From Lachnospira sp. UBA3212 (lineage in GTDB: Bacteria; Bacillota; Clostridia; Lachnospirales; Lachnospiraceae): DNA of 64,000 bases. The DNA lies in NCBI GenBank assembly GCA_002363615.1, contig DEWK01000024.1, positions 1 through 64,000 of the forward strand. Reading direction: 5' to 3'. A model generated the notes under the pieces. The model was not told where the DNA came from. It saw only the letters and a program-made list of their open reading frames with translations, and made no database searches. Positions 8,020-14,282 of the stretch are shown in pieces. The first letter of the stretch is position 1. The number at the start of each line of letters is the position of its first letter. The translations under genes and the position numbers were made by a program.

Positions 8020-9273
8020 ATGGAAAATCATTTTTTTGTAGATTCCGAATATTTATCAGAGGCAGCATTAAAGAAAAAGCATCAGTTGGAAAATGATCCT
8101 TCCTCTCGTAGTGACCATATGAAGTATATGCCAGGGATGGAAGTCATTGAATCAGACGTATGTAGTAAGGTAATGTCCCAGATGAAATCCTATGATTATA
8201 ATAAGTATACTGCAAGAGATGTACGCCTTGCTTTGGAGCATACTACCTGTACCATTGAAGACTTTAAGGCCCTTTTATCACCGGCAGCAGAGCCATTTTT
8301 GGAGAAAATGGCACAAAAGGCCCGGATGGAAACCAGCAAATATTTTGGAAATACCGTTTACATTTTTACTCCTCTTTACATTGCTAATTACTGTGAGAAT
8401 TACTGTGTCTACTGTGGTTTTAACTGCTACAACCATATTAATCGTATGAAACTTAGCCTGGAGCAGGTGGAACATGAGATGAAAGTCATTGCAGAAAGTG
8501 GAATGGAAGAAATCTTGATTTTAACTGGAGAAAGCAAGGCCAAAAGTGATGTGAAGTATATTGGTGAGGCTTGTAAGTTGGCCCGCAAGTATTTTCGTCT
8601 GGTAGGTCTTGAAATCTATCCGGTAAATACCGAGGATTACAAGTATCTTCACGAGTGTGGTGCAGATTACGTTACCGTCTTCCAGGAAACGTATGATACG
8701 GACAAATACGAAAGTCTTCATCTTTTAGGACACAAGCGTGTTTGGCCATATCGTTTTGATGCGCAGGAAAGAGCCCTTAGGGGAGGCATGCGTGGAGTAG
8801 CCTTTTCTGCACTTTTGGGACTTGCCGATTTCCGTACCGATGCTTTGGCAACGGGACTACATGCCTACTATCTCCAGAGAAAGTATCCATATGCAGAAAT
8901 GTCCCTGTCTTGCCCAAGACTTCGCCCAATCGTAAACAACGACAAGATTAATCCGTTGGATGTACACGAAAAACAGCTTTGCCAGGTGCTTTGTGCTTAT
9001 CGAATCTTCTTGCCATTTGCAGGAATCACTGTGTCTTCAAGAGAAAGTGCAGAATTTAGAAATGGTATTGTAAAGATTGCAGCTACCAAGGTTTCCGCCG
9101 GGGTTTCTACCGGAATTGGAGACCACGAAAGCAAATATACCGGTGAGGAAAATGAAAATCTTGAGGGAGATGAACAGTTTGAAATCGAGGACTCAAGAAG
9201 TCTGAACAAGATGTATCAGGATATTACAGGAGAAGGCTTACAGCCGGTTTTAAATGATTATTTATATGTCTAG
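8020..9273 (+). CDS. thiH: 2-iminoacetate synthase ThiH (radical SAM)
   Basis: The radical-SAM cluster motif CENYCVYC is at about residues 127-134. The enzyme splits tyrosine to dehydroglycine, the C2-N source for ThiG, releasing p-cresol. At 417 aa it has a ThiH core plus an N-terminal extension. The C-terminal ThiH segments SLSCPRLRP, FLPFAGITVSSRESAEFRN and STGIGDH are present. Using ThiH instead of glycine oxidase ThiO marks an anaerobic pathway. Start ATG 8020 follows AGGAGGCGG. Confidence 0.94.
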   Translation: MENHFFVDSEYLSEAALKKKHQLENDPSSRSDHMKYMPGMEVIESDVCSKVMSQMKSYDYNKYTARDVRLALEHTTCTIEDFKALLSPAAEPFLEKMAQKARMETSKYFGNTVYIFTPLYIANYCENYCVYCGFNCYNHINRMKLSLEQVEHEMKVIAESGMEEILILTGESKAKSDVKYIGEACKLARKYFRLVGLEIYPVNTEDYKYLHECGADYVTVFQETYDTDKYESLHLLGHKRVWPYRFDAQERALRGGMRGVAFSALLGLADFRTDALATGLHAYYLQRKYPYAEMSLSCPRLRPIVNNDKINPLDVHEKQLCQVLCAYRIFLPFAGITVSSRESAEFRNGIVKIAATKVSAGVSTGIGDHESKYTGEENENLEGDEQFEIEDSRSLNKMYQDITGEGLQPVLNDYLYV

Positions 9274-9281
9274 GAGTGAAC

Positions 9282-9908
9282 ATGGTTACATTTGATTCTA
9301 CCTTATATTTTATTACAGATAGTTCCCTTTATGAGGAGGAGGAATTCCTTACTCGGGTAGAAGAGGGATTAAAGGGAGGTGCAACCCTTCTCCAGCTTCG
9401 TGAAAAGAATAAGTCCACCAAGGACTATATGGACCTTGCTAATAAGGTGCATACAATCACTAAGAAGTACCAGGTTCCATTGATTATTGACGACCGGGTA
9501 GATGTGGCTTTGGCGGTGGATGCAGAAGGTGTCCATGTGGGGGCCAGTGATCTGCCGGTTGCCATTGCAAGAAAGCTTATGGGACCGGACAAAATCGTGG
9601 GAGCAACAACAAAAACCGTAGAAGCTGCAAGGGCAGCCTATGAAGCAGGGGCAGACTACCTGGGGGTAGGGGCTATTTTCCCAACTACCACTAAGGTAAA
9701 AACCGTACTTACCTCCACCGATACCCTAAGGGAAATTTGTCAGGCGGTTCCCATCCCTGCAAATGCGATTGGTGGTTTAAATAAGGATAATTTAGAAGTG
9801 TTAAAGGGAATTCCAATCGGTGGAGTTTGCGTGGTTTCTGCCATTATGAAGGCGGAAAATCCAAGACTTGCTGCAGAGGAATTAAAGAGAAAAATTCAGT
9901 CCCTCTAA
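9282..9908 (+). CDS. thiE: Thiamine phosphate synthase ThiE
   Basis: The TIM-barrel enzyme joins HMP pyrophosphate to thiazole phosphate. Diagnostic segments are LLQLREKNKS, IIDDRVDVALAVDAEGVHVGASDLP, GADYLGVGAIFPTTTK and AIGGLNKDN. ATG 9282 is preferred over GTG 9276, because AGGAG at 9272-9276 is correctly placed for the ATG. The thiH stop overlaps this ribosome site. It is the last thiamine gene of the operon; thiC, thiD and thiM are not in the window. Confidence 0.94.
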   Translation: MVTFDSTLYFITDSSLYEEEEFLTRVEEGLKGGATLLQLREKNKSTKDYMDLANKVHTITKKYQVPLIIDDRVDVALAVDAEGVHVGASDLPVAIARKLMGPDKIVGATTKTVEAARAAYEAGADYLGVGAIFPTTTKVKTVLTSTDTLREICQAVPIPANAIGGLNKDNLEVLKGIPIGGVCVVSAIMKAENPRLAAEELKRKIQSL

Positions 9909-9941
9909 AATTGAGGATTTAAGAAAAACGGAGGTAATGCT

Positions 9942-10523
9942 ATGAAGGTTTTAATGATGAATGGAAGTCGACGAGAGGAAGGTTGTACCTATACTGCACT
10001 CACAATGATAGGAGAAGCACTAAAAGAAGAAGGCATTGATTGGGAAATCGTTCAACTTGGAAAGGACTCTGTGAATGGAAATTTAAATCAACTCGTAGAG
10101 ACCCTAAAGGAAAAATGTCAGGAGGCAGATGCTTTTGTTTTTGGCTCACCGGTTTATTATGCTTCCCCATCAGGAGAAATTCAGCTTGTTTTAGATCGAC
10201 TATTTTCTTGTGCGGGAGACCAGCTAAGATGGAAGCCGGCAGCAGTAGTTACCTCTGCAAGAAGAGCGGGAACAACAAGCGCCTTAGAGGTTCTATCGAA
10301 ATACCCAAGTTTTTACGAGATGCCTCTTGTAACCTCGAATTACTGGACCATGGTGCATGGACAATCTCCAGAAGAGGTAAGAAAAGATGAGGAAGGAGTA
10401 GCTGTTATGAAGGTCCTTGGAAGAAATATGGCCTGGATTTTAAAGAGCATTGAAGCAGGAAGGAAGGCAGGCGTGAAGCAGCCGGAAAAGACTTTGCGCC
10501 CATCTACTAATTTTATTCGATAG
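9942..10523 (+). CDS. Flavodoxin-like NAD(P)H-dependent FMN reductase
   Basis: The 193-aa flavodoxin fold has the N-terminal phosphate-binding loop MMNGSRREEGCTYTA and the segment FVFGSPVYYASPSGEIQLVLDRL, as in NADPH-dependent FMN reductases and iron-sulfur flavoproteins. The CxxCxxC cluster motif of the latter is absent, so a simple FMN protein is more likely. It starts 33 bases after thiE with AACGGAGG upstream and may be read from the thi promoter. The substrate is unknown. Confidence 0.8.
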   Translation: MKVLMMNGSRREEGCTYTALTMIGEALKEEGIDWEIVQLGKDSVNGNLNQLVETLKEKCQEADAFVFGSPVYYASPSGEIQLVLDRLFSCAGDQLRWKPAAVVTSARRAGTTSALEVLSKYPSFYEMPLVTSNYWTMVHGQSPEEVRKDEEGVAVMKVLGRNMAWILKSIEAGRKAGVKQPEKTLRPSTNFIR

Positions 10524-10535
10524 GAGGAGAAAGAG

Positions 10536-11363
10536 ATGAAATTCATTTCATGGAATATTGATTCCCTAAATGCTGCGCTTACTTCTACCTCACCAAGAGC
10601 AGGACTTTCCCGCCTGGTTCTGGATAAAATTCAAGATGAGGATGCAGATGTGATTGCAATTCAAGAAACCAAACTTCCGGTAACCGGACCATCAGCAAAG
10701 CATCAGGAAATTTTAAATCAGTATTTTCCCGGCTATCAGATTGCCTGGGTGAGTTCAAAACCACCTGCAAGAAAAGGCTATGCCGGAACCATGATTCTAT
10801 ATAAAGAGGGACTGAATTCAAACATTCTGATGCCGAAAATTGAGGCTCCGGATACCATGGATCAGGAAGGTCGTTTACTGGCCCTGGAGTTTGATGATTT
10901 TTATTTTGTCAATGTCTATACTCCTAATGCAGGAGATGGCTTGAAACGCCTAAAGGAACGTCAGGCCTGGGATGTTTGTTACGCAGATTACTTGGCAAGT
11001 CTTGATCAAAAGAAACCCGTTGTAGCATGTGGAGATTTTAATGTGGCGCATCAGGAAATTGACCTTGCCAATCCGGATGCCAACCATCAGTCTGCCGGCT
11101 TTACAGATGAGGAAAGAGAAGGCTTTACCAACTTGCTGGGAAAGGGATTTGTTGATAGTTTTCGTTATTTGCATGGAGATGTAAAATCCGTCTACTCTTG
11201 GTGGGCACAAAGGGTTAAAACCAGTAAAATCAATAATTCCGGTTGGAGAATCGATTATTTTCTGGTAAGTGACCGCATCAAGGATCGGGTAACAAAATCA
11301 GAGATGATGGATTCCGGTGAAAGGCAGGATCATGCGCCTTTGATTCTGGAAATAAGTTTATAA
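10536..11363 (+). CDS. xth: Exodeoxyribonuclease III
   Basis: The 275-aa endonuclease/exonuclease/phosphatase fold has WNIDSL, the metal-binding Glu in AIQETKLP, catalytic GDFNVAHQEIDL, GWRIDYFLVS and the terminal His in RQDHAPLIL. It acts on abasic sites in base-excision repair and removes 3' blocks. Length and motifs are typical. It begins 12 bases after the flavin protein stop with AGGAGG upstream, so the two are probably co-transcribed, and a strong terminator follows at 11413. Confidence 0.92.
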   Translation: MKFISWNIDSLNAALTSTSPRAGLSRLVLDKIQDEDADVIAIQETKLPVTGPSAKHQEILNQYFPGYQIAWVSSKPPARKGYAGTMILYKEGLNSNILMPKIEAPDTMDQEGRLLALEFDDFYFVNVYTPNAGDGLKRLKERQAWDVCYADYLASLDQKKPVVACGDFNVAHQEIDLANPDANHQSAGFTDEEREGFTNLLGKGFVDSFRYLHGDVKSVYSWWAQRVKTSKINNSGWRIDYFLVSDRIKDRVTKSEMMDSGERQDHAPLILEISL

Positions 11364-11412
11364 AAAATATTTGACATTTTTTTAATTCTAGAAGTGTATA
11401 AAAACTAAATAA

Positions 11413-11460
11413 AGGGGCTGTGAAAAAATGATTATCTCATTTTTTCACAGCCCCTATTTT
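11413..11460. terminator. Bidirectional intrinsic terminator
   Basis: A perfect 19-bp stem (left arm 11413-11431 beginning AGGGGCTGTG, loop TTATC, right arm 11437-11455) carries A-rich and T-rich flanks on either side. It lies between converging genes and can serve both. Confidence 0.93.
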
Positions 11461-11462
11461 TG

Positions 11463-11861
11463 TTATTCATATTCTATAGGGATGGTTTGGCCAAGTGCTA
11501 AAATTGCATTCTTAACACAGTCCGGACATTCGCATAAAACACAGCCCCGGCCTACACCCTTTAGGTCCTTGCAAATAGTTGCCTTGGAACTTTCTTGGAA
11601 TTTTTTCATGATTTCCCTGGAATATCGTGGAGTCCCCTTACCTTCGGTTAAGAAGCCGGCTACCATTACCGCACCGATCAAGGCGCCACAGGTTCCTTCC
11701 ATGGATCCCATTCCGGCGGCGAAGCCGGCTGAAATCTTTCTTAAATCCTCTTCGCTTAGGGGAAGTTTGTCCTGAAAGGCCATTAGGACGGCACAGGTAC
11801 AATTGCAAGCTCCACTGGCTTTTAACTGAGATCCCAGGTTTGCTCGTTCTTCTAAAGTCAT
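11463..11861 (-). CDS. C_GCAxxG_C_C family cysteine-rich redox protein
   Basis: The 132-aa protein matches the family named for its cysteine pattern: ACNCTCAVLMAF near the start, GFAAGMGSMEGTCGALIGAVM in the middle and CVLCECPDCV near the end. Members are thought to be redox-active, often with a metal or flavin partner, in anaerobes. No signal peptide is seen. The gene points opposite to xth and shares its terminator. AGGTG is present upstream of ATG. Function is not established. Confidence 0.85.
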   Translation of the reverse strand: MTLEERANLGSQLKASGACNCTCAVLMAFQDKLPLSEEDLRKISAGFAAGMGSMEGTCGALIGAVMVAGFLTEGKGTPRYSREIMKKFQESSKATICKDLKGVGRGCVLCECPDCVKNAILALGQTIPIEYE

Positions 11862-11934
11862 AGCATCACCTATCCTTTTCTAAATCTTGTAAACCTAGTA
11901 TAACATGAAAACTAGTTTTGTGCGACAGATAATG

Positions 11935-12180
11935 CTAAATCCTGAAAGAGGTTTGCGGTAGATTCCGTCCAAATCTTGCAGGAAGACTTACTGTAAACAT
12001 GACCGGTGTCCCAAAGGATTGGGCAAATACCATTGGAAATGCAGTATTGACAAAGGTGGTTTTTAAGAGGGCAAGGTCTTGGGGCATAGAAGAAATGTCT
12101 TCTGATGTGCCCCAGTCGCCGTCGTAGAAGGAATCGGAAGAATCTGTTACCAGAGCATAGCCATAAGGTGAATAATAGTG
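11935..12180 (-). pseudogene. Possible gene remnant, minus strand, unrecognised
   Basis: The 388 bases between the cysteine-rich protein and asparaginase contain a minus-strand open stretch of roughly 80 codons ending at a TAG (11935-11937). It reads HYYSPYGYALVTDSSDSF and, further on, FVNTAFPMVFAQSFGTPVMF. The composition looks like real protein, but the frame has no ATG with a ribosome site and runs into the asparaginase promoter. It may be the 3' remnant of a deleted gene. No family was recognised. The rest of the gap holds the asparaginase leader. Confidence 0.35.
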
Positions 12181-12249
12181 AACCGATTTTGTAATAAGCT
12201 AGTATTTGTAGTAAAATATCGGTACAAGAAGAGAAAAAAGGAGTTGCCT

Positions 12250-13248
12250 ATGAAGAAAAATATATTGATTTTAAACACAGGAGGAACCCTTTCATCGGTA
12301 GCCAAAGAGAATGGACTAACCCCAGGGCTTCATGCTGGAGACCTAGAGGAACAGATTCGACTGGTGGCAGGGGGTGCTAAACTTACCATCATTGACTTGC
12401 TTCAGGTGGATTCGGCTAATATTTTTCCGGAGGATTGGGCTCTTTTAGCACAACGAATCCGGGATTCCAGATATACCTATGAGGGAGTCGTGATCATACA
12501 TGGAACGGATACCTTGGCCTATACCTCCTCCATGCTTTCCTTTATGTTGCAAGGGATTGAGATTCCGGTGGTAATTACGGGAAGTCAGATGTCCATTGCA
12601 GAACCGGTAACAGATGCCATGGAAAATCTAAGATGTGCCATCAATATGGCCCAGTCCGGAAGACCCGGAGTCTTTGTTGCGTTTAATCGAAAGATTATCT
12701 TAGGATGTCGGGCCTCAAAGGTTCGGTCGGTAAGTTTTGATGCCTTTGAAAGTATCAATGCTCCTTGCCTGGGACAGATTTCAGCCATGGGCCTGGAGTT
12801 TAACGAATATGCATTTCCGGAATTAAAAAGTCCATTTGAATTAAGGAATAGATATAGCAAGGAAGTGGGAATTGTAAAGATGTTTCCGGGTGTACACCGG
12901 TCTGTGCTAAAGATGTACGCAGAAAAAGGTTATCAGGCGATTTACATTGAGGCTTATGGACTAGGGGGAATGCCGTTTTTAAATCACGATTTTATTGCCA
13001 GTGTAAAAGAATTGGTGGATCAGGGGATCGTAGTATTGGTAGGAACCCAGTGCCGGTTTGAAGGAAGCAAGATGAATATTTACGAGACGGGAATTCGAGC
13101 CCTAGAAGCGGGCGTTTATCAGGCATTTGATATGACCACCGAAGCGGCGATCACCAAACTTATGTGGGTGTTAGGACAAACGCAAGATCCGGAAGAAATT
13201 AGAAAATATCTTACTACAAACCTTTGCGGAGAAGTAACAATGGAATAA
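12250..13248 (+). CDS. ansA: L-asparaginase, type I (AnsA-like)
   Basis: The 332-aa enzyme hydrolyses asparagine to aspartate and ammonia. Both active-site threonine motifs are present, ILNTGGTLSS near the N-terminus and IIHGTDTLAYTSS near residue 80, together with VITGSQMS. There is no signal peptide, so it is the cytoplasmic type I form. ATG 12250 follows AAAAAGGAG; the longer frame from 12178 has a basic, non-homologous N-terminus with no ribosome site and was rejected. The gene appears monocistronic. Confidence 0.92.
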   Translation: MKKNILILNTGGTLSSVAKENGLTPGLHAGDLEEQIRLVAGGAKLTIIDLLQVDSANIFPEDWALLAQRIRDSRYTYEGVVIIHGTDTLAYTSSMLSFMLQGIEIPVVITGSQMSIAEPVTDAMENLRCAINMAQSGRPGVFVAFNRKIILGCRASKVRSVSFDAFESINAPCLGQISAMGLEFNEYAFPELKSPFELRNRYSKEVGIVKMFPGVHRSVLKMYAEKGYQAIYIEAYGLGGMPFLNHDFIASVKELVDQGIVVLVGTQCRFEGSKMNIYETGIRALEAGVYQAFDMTTEAAITKLMWVLGQTQDPEEIRKYLTTNLCGEVTME

Positions 13249-13267
13249 GTGAGTTTTGATCTGATAA

Positions 13268-13321
13268 ATGTCATTTTGCAAAGGGTAAATAAGTGGCAAA
13301 TGTCATGTTAGATTATGTCAT
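13268..13321 (+). repeat. Three direct copies of ATGTCAT
   Basis: ATGTCAT occurs at 13268-13274, 13300-13306 and 13315-13321, the first two inside AAATGTCAT, just upstream of a promoter (TTGTTA 13329-13334, 18 bases, TATAAT 13353-13358). This looks like a binding array for an unknown activator. Confidence 0.4.
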
Positions 13322-13328
13322 ATGTAAC

Positions 13329-13358
13329 TTGTTACGGCTTTATGAATAGGTCTATAAT
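13329..13358 (+). promoter_or_regulatory. Promoter of the small membrane protein gene
   Basis: TTGTTA and TATAAT are separated by 18 bases, about 37 bases before the ATG of the downstream gene. Confidence 0.6.
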
Positions 13359-13395
13359 AATCATATTGGAGTATTAGCATGAAAGGGATTTATTC

Positions 13396-13878
13396 ATGAA
13401 AGAGCTGGAGATTAAGTATCAGTTGTTTAAGACAAGGATTTTTGTGTTGGCCTTGGAATTGATTGTATGGGATGTTTTGATTTCTCTGATTTTTAACGAT
13501 TTTATAGCCTTTGGATTAATCCTTTTGGGGATGATTTTTCTTACCTTTTTCGGAACGAGGGTGACCAGCAGGTTTTTCCTTCGTCAGGGAAAAGTACGAA
13601 TTGAAGCAGACAAGCTTTCCCTTGTTTTGGAGAATGGAAAGGTTAAGGAATTTCCCGTCTCAAGAATCTGGGATATTAACCGAATCTACTCTTGTTCAGT
13701 TCAGTTTAAGATGCACATCCTTCGAGTAGTCATCGATACCGATTCTCGTTTTACCTTGGTATTTGAGGATATTACCAAAGAGAATCGAGAATTTTATGAA
13801 GACGTCATCAATCAGATGATGGAAGTAACCGTAAAGGATAATCACAAGATTAGTTTTCATACCTTAAGAGAACAATAA
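13396..13878 (+). CDS. Hypothetical membrane protein, YcxB-like C-terminus
   Basis: The 160-aa protein has two adjacent membrane helices (about 15-35 and 38-58) and a cytoplasmic beta-rich domain containing VRIEADKLSLVLENGKVKEF and RVVIDTDSRFTLVF. That layout is like YcxB/PH-like membrane proteins, but the match is by shape and not certain. ATG 13396 has AAAGGG upstream. It stands alone between its own promoter and terminator. Function is unknown. Confidence 0.7.
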   Translation: MKELEIKYQLFKTRIFVLALELIVWDVLISLIFNDFIAFGLILLGMIFLTFFGTRVTSRFFLRQGKVRIEADKLSLVLENGKVKEFPVSRIWDINRIYSCSVQFKMHILRVVIDTDSRFTLVFEDITKENREFYEDVINQMMEVTVKDNHKISFHTLREQ

Positions 13879-13883
13879 CGATC

Positions 13884-13921
13884 ATCCATCTTTAGCAGAT
13901 GCTAAAGATGGATTTTTTTTT
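13884..13921 (+). terminator. Intrinsic terminator
   Basis: A perfect 13-bp stem (ATCCATCTTTAGC, loop AGAT, GCTAAAGATGGAT) is followed by a long T run. Confidence 0.95.
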
Positions 13922-13950
13922 CTTTAGGTTTGACATAGGAATTTATTACC

Positions 13951-13978
13951 TTGAAAGATTCTTCTCTTATGCTATAAT
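13951..13978 (+). promoter_or_regulatory. Promoter of the cobalamin riboswitch transcript
   Basis: TTGAAA (13951-13956), a 16-base spacer and a perfect TATAAT (13973-13978) lie just before the aptamer. Confidence 0.7.
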
Positions 13979-14003
13979 AGTTTGGCAATAAAAATTAATC
14001 CAA

Positions 14004-14222
14004 ACATATGCTTTTTGGTTGCCGCAAGGCAGTAACGAGGAATCCGGTAAAGTCCGGAGCTGTCGCCACAACTGTAAGCAGGAGTACGATTTAGGGAGGA
14101 CCTTATTTTTTTTGTATCCTTCGCAAAAAAGAAGAGGACACCCCCTCCACCGAGACTATTGGGAAGGGGATAATCGTATGGTGATTGCAAGCCAGGAGAC
14201 TTACCAGAAAGAGCAGGAGCGA
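14004..14222 (+). ncRNA. Cobalamin (AdoCbl-type) riboswitch
   Basis: The conserved cobalamin aptamer pieces appear in order: TTGCCGCAAGGC, GAGGAATCCGGT, AGTCCGGAGCTGTCGCCACA (about 14051-14070), ACTGTAAGC and, about 110 bases later, the B12 box GCAAGCCAGGAGACTTACC (14186-14204). The peripheral hairpin between them is long. The RNA lies directly upstream of a secreted-protein gene, so that gene should be repressed when B12 is plentiful. The expression platform was not resolved by eye. Confidence 0.93.
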
Positions 14223-14282
14223 ACTGTTGGCGAATACGGGGAGTTTTTTCATGTGTTATGGATTCACAAAAAAGGAGGAACT

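Noticed and set aside
12178..12249. N-terminal extension of asparaginase
   Set aside because: It lacks a ribosome site and similarity to asparaginase; AAAGGAG precedes ATG 12250.
14019..14282. Upstream extension of the secreted protein frame
   Set aside because: It runs through the cobalamin riboswitch and has no ribosome site; the signal peptide begins properly at ATG 14283.
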